Source of the DNA: CAVZBT01 sp963773605
GTDB taxonomy: Bacteria; Acidobacteriota; UBA6911
Length of the DNA stretch: 64,000 nucleotides
Assembly: GCA_963773605.1 (NCBI GenBank)
Contig: CAVZBT010000010.1
Span: 511,835 to 575,834, forward strand
Direction: 5' to 3'
Part shown: positions 21,981 through 30,539 of the stretch, one piece after another
How positions within the stretch are numbered: the first letter of the stretch is position 1
Layout of the letters: each line of letters begins with the position of its first letter
The notes under the pieces: generated by a model
Databases searched by the model: none
Told to the model about the DNA's origin: nothing
Seen by the model: the letters and a program-made list of their open reading frames with translations, nothing else
Program-made: the position numbers and the translations under genes

Positions 21981-22090
21981 GGAGTGCGGTGCCTCGGCAC
22001 CGCTGTCGCGGTTTCGCTGGACCGGCAGGGGGCGGCGAAAGGTCGGCGCCCAGGCGCCGACCCCAAAGCGGCGTCGAGCCGCGCGCACTC
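21981..22090 (+). repeat. Copy H of the cloverleaf repeat (tandem array unit 3)
   Basis: Nearly identical to copy G. The closing end has drifted to CCGCGCGCACTC. It ends about 120 bp upstream of the MATE gene and shares its strand. Confidence 0.9.
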
Positions 22091-22209
22091 GAGACCCGCG
22101 CGCAGAACTTGACGGCACCGTGGGGACACTGCACCAAAAGCTCCGAAAACCGCGAGGCAATGCGGTATTCTCTCAACTTATTTCGGCGCGGCAGGGCCAG
22201 GGGGGAGAG

Positions 22210-23550
22210 TTGTCTGTTTCAAGCCTTCGACAGTTCCGCTCGGAAATTCGGCCGATGCTGCGGCTGGCCACTCCGCTTGTGCTGGCTGAAATCGGTTGGG
22301 TTTCGATGGGGATCGTAGACACCGTGATGGTGGGCCGGCTCCCGAACGGCACCGACGCGATCGGCGCTACCAGCCTGGGGAATGTCCTGTTCTATGTCGT
22401 CGGGGTGTTCGGCAGTGGGCTGCTCTTGGGGCTGGACACGCTGGTTGCGCAATCCTACGGTGCCGGCAATGTCGACGACTGTCACCACTCGCTGCTGAAC
22501 AGCCTCTACCTGGTCCTGGGCATCTCGCCCCTGATGATGGCGCTGGTGTGGTCCCTGTTGCCGGTGCTGCACACCCTGGGGGTTTCGCCCGCAATCCTGC
22601 AGCTCGCGCGGCCCTATCTGCGCGCGGTGCTCTGGAGCGCGCCGCCGCTGATGGCCTACTTCGCTTTTCGCCGATATCTCCAGGGAATGAACCTTGTCCG
22701 GCCTGTTGCGTTCGCGCTGATCAGCGCGAACCTGGTCAATGTCTTCGGAAACTGGGTCCTGATTTTCGGCCACCTCGGGCTTCCGGCGATGGGGGTGGAA
22801 GGCTCGGGCTGGTCGACATGCATCGCCCGGGCGTACATGGCGAGCGCGCTGCTGAGCTACATCCTGTACTACGAGTGGCGGCACAGGTGGGGGCTTACCC
22901 GTGTCGCCCTCCTGCCGGACCCGGCGCGGCTCAGGCGCCTGCTGGGACTCGGGCTTCCGGCTGCGCTGCATATCAGCCTCGAGGTCGGCGTTTTCGGTGC
23001 GGCGACGGCGCTGGCCGGTACCCTCGGCGCGATCCCGCTGGCGGCCCACCAGGTCGCGCTGCACACGGCCAGCCTCACCTTCATGGTGCCGCTCGGCATC
23101 TCGTCGGCCGCCGCAGTTCGGGTAGGGCAGGCCCTCGGGCGGCGGGATCCGACCGGTGCCGGCCGCGCCGGGTGGACGGCCGTGGCCCTTGGCGCCTCCT
23201 TCATGGCCGCTTCGGGGCTGGTGTTGCTCTCGGTGCCGCGCGCCATCGTGCGGCTCTACTCGGGTGATGGGGAGGTGATCGCCCTGGGCGCGATCCTGCT
23301 GATGATGGCCGCCGTCTTTCAGCTGTTCGATGGTATCCAGGGGGTGACGGTCGGAGCGCTGCGCGGCACGGGCGACACCCGCACCGCAATGCTCACCCAT
23401 CTTTTCTGCGACTGGGGGGTCGGTCTTCCCGTCGCCTGGTACTTCTGCTTCCGGCTCCGCTGGGGTGTCGTTGGCCTGTGGGTCGGCCTGAGCGTGGCCA
23501 TGATCCTCGCCGGGATCGTCTTGCTCATCGCGTGGTCGCGGCGGCTTTAG
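22210..23550 (+). CDS. MATE family efflux transporter
   Basis: 446 residues with twelve hydrophobic segments. MATE features are PLVLAEIGWVSMGIVDTVMVGRL in the first helix, GLDTLVAQSYGAGN, and the second-half equivalents IPLAAHQVALH and LRGTGDTRTAM. It exports cationic or other small compounds, coupled to sodium or protons, at the inner membrane. The start is uncertain. TTG 22210 lies just after GGGGGAGAG and gives the expected N-terminus (SVSSLRQFRSEIRPMLRLATP). The open frame extends far upstream only because it runs through the repeat array. It converges with the M81 gene, with 27 bp between the stops. Confidence 0.85.
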   Translation: MSVSSLRQFRSEIRPMLRLATPLVLAEIGWVSMGIVDTVMVGRLPNGTDAIGATSLGNVLFYVVGVFGSGLLLGLDTLVAQSYGAGNVDDCHHSLLNSLYLVLGISPLMMALVWSLLPVLHTLGVSPAILQLARPYLRAVLWSAPPLMAYFAFRRYLQGMNLVRPVAFALISANLVNVFGNWVLIFGHLGLPAMGVEGSGWSTCIARAYMASALLSYILYYEWRHRWGLTRVALLPDPARLRRLLGLGLPAALHISLEVGVFGAATALAGTLGAIPLAAHQVALHTASLTFMVPLGISSAAAVRVGQALGRRDPTGAGRAGWTAVALGASFMAASGLVLLSVPRAIVRLYSGDGEVIALGAILLMMAAVFQLFDGIQGVTVGALRGTGDTRTAMLTHLFCDWGVGLPVAWYFCFRLRWGVVGLWVGLSVAMILAGIVLLIAWSRRL

Positions 23551-23577
23551 GAAATCGGCCGGAATGCCCGGGCTGCC

Positions 23578-25104
23578 CTACTGCCTTGAGCGCGCGGAAA
23601 CGATTGTGGACGGCTTCCACCGCAGGTCGCGCACGAACGGGTACGTCGGGACCCGGTACTTGCTCGACAGGTGCTCGATGTCCTGGTTGACGGCGCCGTC
23701 GCTGAGGGCCATGAGGTTCGGGTTGGCGATCTTCTCGATCTCCGGCACGAGGTAGCCGGCCTTGACGACGACAATTTTGTAATTCGCAGGCTCTAGTCCG
23801 AGCGATGTGAAATCCGACACCTCGTGAAAGGGCCGGCGCCTCGCCGTGAGGACGACCGAGATCCCGCGGATGTCGACCACGGCCTGCCGCTCGGGAAGGT
23901 CCTTGGTGGGGGCCAGAAACACCACCTGCGCCGTGACGTCCACCCGGGGGCTGCCCTGCGGGTCGAGCGAACCGCCGATCTTCAGCGGCACAGTCGCTCC
24001 CTTGCCCGCGCGGTAGCACGCCTCCGTGGCGGGCCGGTCCGCGATCCCTGCGACCACCGCATTCCGGACCTTCAGCCGCAGGAGCTCGGCCAGAGCGTCG
24101 GCGCGATCGCCCGTCCCCCCACCGGTAGGGTTGTCGCCGGAATCCGACACGACCACGGGCCTGGTCGTCAGGCCCTGGGCGCGGGTGATAACCTCCGCCA
24201 GGGTGCCGGTCGGGACGCCGAACTTGAATTCGGCGCGGACTTCCCAGTACTGTTGCGCGAGCGCAACCGCTCCTTTGTGCAGCGCTTCCGGCTTGGTCCC
24301 GGTCAACACGGCGCTTGCGGTTGCGCGCGGCTCGTCGGCCCACACATAGCCGACCAGCAGCGAAACGTCCAGCACCCCCGGTTGTGCGTTCATGGCAGGC
24401 AACTGTGCCCAGAGCCTTTTGGCGGGTTCGTACAACGTACTGCTGCGTTCGCCGGGCATCAGGACGGGGATCGGCGCCCAGACCAGCGTCGGCCTGATCC
24501 TCCGGTCGAGGCAGTCGACCAGCATGCCGCAGGCGCGGCGCGCCGTTTCTTCCCGGTCGATGTGGGGCGCCGTCCGGAACGCGGAGAGCATGTCGATGTT
24601 GTCGATGACGCGCCGGCTCAGGTTGCCGTGCAGGTCGTAGCTGGCGCTGATGAGGCATTCCTTCCCGACCACGGTGCGGACCGCCGAGATCCAGTCTCCC
24701 TCCGCGTCCTGCATGCCTTCGACGTACATGGCCCCGTGCATGGGCAAATACAGCCCATCGAGCGGCGAAAGGTCGCGGACCCGGCGCAGGAATTCCGTCT
24801 TCAAATCATCGTAGGTTTTCCGTTCCACCGGCCCGCCCGGAACGGCGCTGGCCAGGAGCGTTGGTCTGAAGGGGTGTGGATAGCTCTTCAACAGGCTGAA
24901 AAACGGGTCGTCGGCCAGTTCCCGGCCCCTGCGGACGGTGAAATCCTCCATCTTGGCGCGGATCCGGCCGTAGGTGCTGCACTCTATCTGGATGCCGCCG
25001 AAGGCGATCCGTTTTGGTCCGGCGGCCCGCCCGAGCCGGGACCATGCCAGTGGAGATCCCAATGCCGCCAACGACGCCTGGTTCAGAAATTCTCTTCGGT
25101 TCAT
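23578..25104 (-). CDS. M81 family metallopeptidase (MlrC-like), Tat-exported
   Basis: 508 residues, intact. A Tat signal (NRREFLNQASLAALG) is followed by the MlrC/DUF1485-type domain: RIAFGGIQIECSTYG, LDGLYLPMHGAM, ASYDLHGNLSRRV, FRTAPHIDREETARR, and VVSDSGDNPTGGGTGD in the C-terminal half. Metal ligands are likely among the H and D residues of MHGAM, YDLHGN and the DSGDNP loop. The founding member, MlrC, degrades linearised microcystin. Most relatives have unknown peptide or amide substrates. The ATG at 25104 has a run of G upstream. It is divergent from the GH27 gene, with repeat copy I between them. Confidence 0.85.
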   Translation of the reverse strand: MNRREFLNQASLAALGSPLAWSRLGRAAGPKRIAFGGIQIECSTYGRIRAKMEDFTVRRGRELADDPFFSLLKSYPHPFRPTLLASAVPGGPVERKTYDDLKTEFLRRVRDLSPLDGLYLPMHGAMYVEGMQDAEGDWISAVRTVVGKECLISASYDLHGNLSRRVIDNIDMLSAFRTAPHIDREETARRACGMLVDCLDRRIRPTLVWAPIPVLMPGERSSTLYEPAKRLWAQLPAMNAQPGVLDVSLLVGYVWADEPRATASAVLTGTKPEALHKGAVALAQQYWEVRAEFKFGVPTGTLAEVITRAQGLTTRPVVVSDSGDNPTGGGTGDRADALAELLRLKVRNAVVAGIADRPATEACYRAGKGATVPLKIGGSLDPQGSPRVDVTAQVVFLAPTKDLPERQAVVDIRGISVVLTARRRPFHEVSDFTSLGLEPANYKIVVVKAGYLVPEIEKIANPNLMALSDGAVNQDIEHLSSKYRVPTYPFVRDLRWKPSTIVSARSRQ

Positions 25105-25151
25105 GACCCCCCACCGCCCCCACTGTAACATGGCCTTTGAACAGAGCCTAT

Positions 25152-25260
25152 GGAGTGCGGTGCCTCGGCACGGCTGTCGCAGTCTCGCTGGATGGGCAGG
25201 CAGGTGCGAAGGGCGGCGCCCAGGCGCCGCCCCGAAAGCGGCGTCGAGCCGCCGCACTCC
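25152..25260 (+). repeat. Copy I of the dispersed cloverleaf repeat
   Basis: A full copy. Hairpin 2 is GGGCGGCGCC/GGCGCCGCCC instead of GGTCGGCGCC/GGCGCCGACC, a paired T-A to G-C change at the third pair. It lies between the divergent M81 and alpha-galactosidase genes. Confidence 0.9.
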
Positions 25261-25324
25261 ACAAAATGCTTGCATGCCCGCTCGCGGCCGTTCTCTAATC
25301 GGGACTTCCTTCATGGAGGCGGAG

Positions 25325-26859
25325 ATGACTCGTTCCCTTGCGCGATATTCCGGCATCGTCCTGATCCTTTGCTCGCTGGCGCCGCTTTCTTCCGCGCCTG
25401 CGGAAGAGAAGATCGTCCTGACGCCAAAACCCGGGCCCCAGCCCAGAATCAACGGCGCCAGGATTTTCGGTGTTCGCCCCGGGTCGCCCTTCCTGTTTAC
25501 CATCCCCGCGACGGGCGAGCGGCCGATGGAGTTCGCGGTGGATGCGCTCCCGAAGGGTCTTTCGCTGGAAACGAAGCACCGGTCAGATCACCGGCAGGCT
25601 CGACGCGCGCGGAACCTACAACGTGTCTTTCCAGGCGTCCAACCGGCACGGCCGGGACCGGCGCGCGTTCCGGATCGTCTGCGGCGACACGCTGGCGCTC
25701 ACCCCGCACATGGGCTGGAACAGCTGGTATGTCTGGGAAAATCACGTGACCGACCAGATCATGCGCGCGGCGGCGGACGCCATGGTCGCCAGCGGCATGA
25801 TCGACCACGGGTACATGTACGTCAACATCGACGACTGCTGGTCGGTGAGGCCGGGGTCTCCGGACGCGTCCCTCCAGGGGCAGCCGCGCGACACGCGCGG
25901 CCGCGTGAACGCCAACCCGCGCTTCCCCGATATGAAGGGGCTCACCGCGTATATCCATGCGAAGGGGCTGAAGGCGGGCATCTACACGTCGCCCGGCCCG
26001 CTGACCTGCGCCAGGCACGTCGCCGCCTGGCAGCACGAGCGGCAGGACGTGGAGCAGTTCGTGGATTGGGGATTCGATTTCCTGAAATACGACTGGTGCT
26101 CTTATAAGGAGATTGCGCAAGAATCCCGACCGTGCCGCGTTGCAAAAACCGTACCGGGTGATCAGCGACATCCTCAAGACGCAGCCGCGGGACATCATTC
26201 TCAATCTCTGCCAGTACGGGATGGGGAATGTGTGGGAGTGGGGGAAGGAAGTCGGAGGACACAGCTGGAGGACCGCCGGGGATCTCGGGGGGAGCTTTGA
26301 AGGGATCGGGACCGCTCTTTTCCGCGACGGGTTCGATGTCTACGCCCAGCGGGAGCTTCACAGGTACGGCGGCCCGGGAGGCTGGAACGACCCCGATTAC
26401 CTGCTCCTGGGCTACCTGAGCAACTGGAAAGGGGAGACCGTCCCGACGCCGCTCACCCCCAACGAACAGTATTCGCACGTGTCGCTCTGGTCCCTGGTGG
26501 CGGCTCCATTGATCTTCAGCGGCGACATCACCCGGCTGGACGATTTCACGCTTGGCCTGCTCTGCAACGATGAGGTCATCGACGTGGACCAGGACCCGCT
26601 CGGCAAACCGGGGCGGCGCGTGGCCCGCGAGGGAACCCGCGAAGTGTGGGCCAGGCCGCTGGAAGACGGTTCCCTGGCGGTGGGTCTGTTCAACCGCGGG
26701 GAAACCGAAGCCGTGGTGACGGCGCGCTGGTCCGATCTGGGGATCGCCGGCCGACGGCGTGTCCGGGACCTATGGCGGCAGCGGGACGCCGGCGTGTTCG
26801 AAAACCAGTTCGAAACGAAAGTCGCCCGGCACGGGGTCTCCCTGATCCGCATCTGGTAA
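25325..26859 (+). CDS. Secreted GH27 alpha-galactosidase (two frameshifts)
   Basis: About 510 residues with a signal peptide ending PLSSAPAEE. A putative-Ig-type N-terminal domain (about 30-130) precedes the GH27 barrel: LTPHMGWNSWYVWENHVTD, YVNIDDCWSV, LKAGIYTSPGPLTCA, the nucleophile Asp in DFLKYDWCSY, and the acid/base region GGPGGWNDPDYLLLG. A short C-terminal beta domain follows. The enzyme removes terminal alpha-galactose from galactosides outside the cytoplasm. Breaks near 25580 (an extra A before SSTGQITG) and 26118 (an extra base before KNPDRAALQ) are each repaired by removing one base. The ATG at 25325 has GGAGG six bases upstream. Confidence 0.88.
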
Positions 26860-26861
26860 TG

Positions 26862-26972
26862 TGAAGTGCGGCGCCTCGGCGCCGCTGTCGCGGTTTCGCT
26901 GGATCGGCAGGCAGCTGCGAAAGGGCGGCGCCCAGGCGCCGCCCACAAAGCGGCGTCGAGCCGCCGCACTCC
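26862..26972 (+). repeat. Copy J of the dispersed cloverleaf repeat
   Basis: Starts 3 bp after the alpha-galactosidase stop. Both hairpin 1 (GCGGCGCC/GGCGCCGC) and hairpin 2 (GGGCGGCGCC/GGCGCCGCCC) carry paired changes relative to copy C. The 5' closing end has GAAGTGC in place of GGAGTGC. Confidence 0.9.
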
Positions 26973-27040
26973 AAATGCGCTGTGCCTTGACTTCGTATTG
27001 GGTGGGGGGTTAGATTCCGTGATCATATAACCGGTGTTCT

Positions 27041-28264
27041 ATGCGAAAGATGGATATCGGCAACCTCGCCCCGGCGAACCACCGCGTGCTGCGCGACATC
27101 AACGAGGTCATGGTGTTGAACGTGATCAGGGAGAAGCACCCGATCTCCCGGATCGAGATCGCCGAATTGATCGGGCTGGAGGGGAGCACCGTCTCGAAGA
27201 TCGTATCGCGGCTGCTGGTCGACGACTTTGTGTACGAGGAGGGCGTCGGGGAGTCGTCGCCCCTGGGCGGGCGCAAGAAGCGTTATCTCCACATCAATCC
27301 GAGGAAGGCCTGCGCGATCGGGGTGGACCTGCGTCCCAGCGGCTACACGGTCGCGCTGAGCGATTTCCGCGGAAAGATCCAGCGGTGCGTCGATCTGCCG
27401 GCCAATCCCGACCCGCACGCCGCCATGGCGGCCGTGGCTCGCGTGATCAGGGAAGTGCTGCGGTCGTGCCGGTCGGAAGGCGCCGAGGGGATCGGCGTGT
27501 CGCTGGTCGGGCTCGTGGACCCGGTGGAGGGAAGGGTGCTGGCCGGAGAGGGCCTCGGCTGGGGCGACGATGTCCCGGTTGGTTCCATGCTGCGACGCTC
27601 GCTGGACATGGACATCCCCCTTTATTTTGAAAACGGCGCGTGGTTGGGCGCGCTGGCCGAAGTCTGGTTCGGCAAACACGCGCGTCCGCCGAGAAACCTC
27701 GTCTTCTGGGACATTGGCGAGGGAATAGGGTCGGGCATCATTATTCGGGGGCAGTTCTACCACGGCTCGATGAACGGGGCGGGCGAGTTCGGCCACATCC
27801 CGCTCAACCTGGACGGTCCAGCGTGCAGCTGCGGCGGCCGCGGATGCCTCGAGGCGTATGCTTCCGACCCAGCGACCGTGCAGCGCTACCTGGCGCTCCG
27901 CCGGTCGCGGAGCAAAGCCATCGGCGGCGCCACCATCGAAGACGTTCTCTCGCGCGCGTCGCAGGGGGAAACGGAAGCCGTCGAGGTACTCCACGAAAAG
28001 GCCGCGTATCTCGGCAGGGGGCTTATCCCGATCATCTATTCGCTGAACCCTGAGGTCATCGTGTTGGGCGGCCCGGTGACCCGCGCGTGGGCCACGGTTC
28101 ACCCGATCATGATCCGGGAGCTGTCGCAGCGGATCCCCCGGTTTTACCTCGACCACCTGGCCCTGAGCCCCACGACCCTGGAAAGCCGGCCCAGCCTGGT
28201 GGGGTCCATCGCCCTGGTCCTTGCCCATTCCTTCGCCGCCCCCAGCATCGCGTCGATCGGGTGA
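27041..28264 (+). CDS. ROK family transcriptional regulator (NagC/Mlc-like)
   Basis: 407 residues, intact. The N-terminal winged helix-turn-helix (ISRIEIAELIGLEGSTVSKIVSRL, about residues 35-60) is joined to a ROK sugar-kinase fold with GVDLRPSGY, GIGVSLVGLVDP, FENGAWLGALAE and GEGIGSGIII. The ROK zinc motif EFGHIPL...CSCGGRGCLEAY is complete. It probably senses a sugar or sugar phosphate and represses nearby glycan genes: alpha-galactosidase lies upstream, and the sulfatase-TPR and TonB receptor genes downstream. It abuts the sulfatase gene by 4 bp, so the two are likely one transcript. Confidence 0.9.
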   Translation: MRKMDIGNLAPANHRVLRDINEVMVLNVIREKHPISRIEIAELIGLEGSTVSKIVSRLLVDDFVYEEGVGESSPLGGRKKRYLHINPRKACAIGVDLRPSGYTVALSDFRGKIQRCVDLPANPDPHAAMAAVARVIREVLRSCRSEGAEGIGVSLVGLVDPVEGRVLAGEGLGWGDDVPVGSMLRRSLDMDIPLYFENGAWLGALAEVWFGKHARPPRNLVFWDIGEGIGSGIIIRGQFYHGSMNGAGEFGHIPLNLDGPACSCGGRGCLEAYASDPATVQRYLALRRSRSKAIGGATIEDVLSRASQGETEAVEVLHEKAAYLGRGLIPIIYSLNPEVIVLGGPVTRAWATVHPIMIRELSQRIPRFYLDHLALSPTTLESRPSLVGSIALVLAHSFAAPSIASIG

Positions 28265-28268
28265 AGGT

Positions 28269-30269
28269 GTGAAGCATATTTTCCCCGGTTATGCGGCCCT
28301 GATCCTCTCGCTCCTGCTTGTGCCGATGACCGCCGGGCTCGTGCAGGCGCCGGCCCAGCCGCCGAACCTGGTGGTCATCACCGTCGACACCCTCCGGGCG
28401 GATCATCTCGAGTGCTACGGATACAAGGCCATCAAGACGCCGCGGATCAACGCGCTCGCCGCCGACGGGATCCTCGTCGAGAACGCCTACACCCCGGTCC
28501 CGCTGACCCTGCCCTCTCATGCCTCCATCTTCACCGGGACGTACCCGGTGTTTCACGGGGTGCGCGACTTCACCGGATTCACGCTCAGCAAAGAGCGGAC
28601 CACGCTCGCCACGATGCTCAAGTTCGCCGGATACCGCACCGGAGCGGTGGTCGCCTCGGCTGTGCTGGAAGCGCGCTGGGGAATCAACCAGGGATTCGAT
28701 TTCTACTACGACAACTTTCCCGCCGTCCCTGCCGCAGAACTGGCAGGTGGTCGCCGAACGCCGGGGCGACGAGGTGGTGCGGGAGTCGCTTCGCTGGTTG
28801 GAGACAAAGCCAGAAGGGGGGCAGCCCGTTCTTTCTTTGGGTCCATCTCTTCGATCCTCACGACCCGTACACGCCCCCCGCGCCCTACGACCGGCAGTAC
28901 ATCGGCCGCCCCTACGACGGCGAGATCGCCTACACGGACGAAAACGTCGGCCGCGTCATCGACGACCTCAAGCGGAAGGGGCTGTACGACAACTGCCTGA
29001 TCGTGCTGCTCGGCGATCATGGCGAAGGCCTCGGAGAGCACGGCGAGTCGACTCACGGCTTCTTTATCTACGACTCCACTCTGCGGGTCCCGATGATCTT
29101 CAAGCTGCCGGGAGCCGTCGGCGCCGCGCGGGAAAGCGGCTCGCCGGGCCCGCTGCGCACGATCGACGTGGTCCCGACGGTGCTCCAGGTGCTGGGCTTG
29201 TCCGGCAAGGTGCGCGCCCCGGAGGTGCAGGGGCAAAGGGGCGTACGCCGCGCTGCTGGGAAGGGGCTCCCTGGCCGGAATCGCGGCGCAGGCGGAGATA
29301 ATGCTCCCGTTCTACCACTTCGAGTGGAGCCCGCTGTCGAGCATCCGGATGGGGCGGTACAAGTACATCGAGGCGCCGAAGCCGGAACTGTACGACACGG
29401 TCTCCGACCCCGGCGAAAAGCGCGATCTCAGCGGCGCAAATCGCGCGATGGCGTCCCAGCTGAAGGCGCTCCTCGGCCAGGACCTCGCGCGCTATTCCGC
29501 CAGGAATGCGGCGGCCGTCGTGCCCCGGGATGCCGACCCCGCCACCGTCGAGAAAGCTGGCGTCCCTCGGGTACCTGGCGCTCAGCAAGGGATCCGCCGG
29601 CCTCCGGGGCCTGGAAGTAATCTTCCGGACCCCAAGGACCGGATCGACCTTTATGAACTCATCAACGCCGGGACGCTGGCCGCACGGAGCGGGGATTACG
29701 GTCGAGCGACAAAGCTGTTGAACCAGGCCCTGCAGCGCGATCCGGCATCGCTGGTCGCGCACTTCCAGCTCGGCGTCGTGTGTCGCGTGACCGGCGCCCT
29801 CGATCAGGCGGAGCAGGAATTCCTCAAAGACGCTGGAATTGCGGCCCGGGCTACGATCTGGCGCTGCGGCGGCTGGCCGAGGTCTATATCGCGGGCCGGC
29901 GGTACGAAGAGGCCGAGAGCACCTACAAGAAACTACTGTGCGCAATCCCCGAACGACTACCTCGCCCACTTCAGCCTCGGCGGCCTCTACGTCACGGTGG
30001 ACCGGTGGGACGATGCGCTTGCGGCGTTCCGGAAGGCGCACAGCATTGAATTCCAGCGGATACGCTGGTCTCGATCGTGATCTCCCGGATCCTGCTCAAG
30101 CGGGGGGACCTCGACGGCGCGCTCGAAGCAGTGCAGCAGGCCCTCGAAGGTAGACCCGAACCTCGCCTCCGGACACGAAACCGCCCTGGAGATCTACCGC
30201 AAGCAGGGTCGATTCCCCGAAGCGGCGAAGGAAGAGCAAATCCTCCAGCGCCTCCGCTCGAAGCGGTAA
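28269..30269 (+). CDS. Alkaline-phosphatase/sulfatase superfamily protein with C-terminal TPR repeats (multiple frameshifts)
   Basis: About 665 residues. After a hydrophobic N-terminus come NLVVITVDTLRADHLECYG (metal-site Asp pair), TLPSHASIFTGTYP, FLWVHLFDPHDPY, LLGDHGEGLGEHGE and LRTIDVVPTVLQVLG. The C-terminal 200 residues are TPR-like (AARSGDYGRATKLLNQAL, GRRYEEAESTYKKLL, DRWDDALAAFRKA). The sulfatase C/SxPxR formylglycine motif is absent: Thr replaces Cys/Ser and His replaces Arg. Hydrolysis with a Thr nucleophile, as in other superfamily branches, is therefore possible. Breaks near 28725, 28825, 29235, 29560, 29830, 29940 and 30055 or later make it heavily frameshifted. The GTG at 28269 follows GAAGGTG. 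Confidence 0.75.
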
Positions 30270-30539
30270 AACAGGCTGATCGATGGAACGGGACCAACCG
30301 GCATTTTCCCTGCTGCCGGGCAGAGGCCTTCACCAGACAAAAAGTCCCCTCTGCGAGTTTTTGTTGCTTTTGAAAATACTCTGGTGCTAAGTTGCTTTCC
30401 ATAGGACAGAAACTAACATCCCTACTTCTTCGCATAATTTGGCAGTAGCAGTCGGATCTCGAAACGGTGTGCATCGGGAGCGGAGTTCGAACGAACCTGG
30501 CGTTCTGAGTTCCGCGTCTTTTCGATCATGAGGTGAGTG
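30270..30539. other. Intergenic region upstream of the TonB receptor gene
   Basis: 270 bp with lower GC than the flanks. It contains the terminator-like hairpin listed separately and presumably the TonB receptor promoter. There is no ORF of note. Confidence 0.4.
30319..30370 (+). terminator. Possible intrinsic terminator after the sulfatase-TPR gene
   Basis: GGCAGAGG pairs with CCCTCTGC across a 20-base loop, followed by GAGTTTTTGTTGCTTTT. The large loop lowers confidence. Confidence 0.4.

Noticed and set aside
21751..22209. N-terminal extension of the MATE gene
   Set aside because: It reads straight through the cloverleaf repeat array. The repeat translates as recurring strings in many places and is non-coding.
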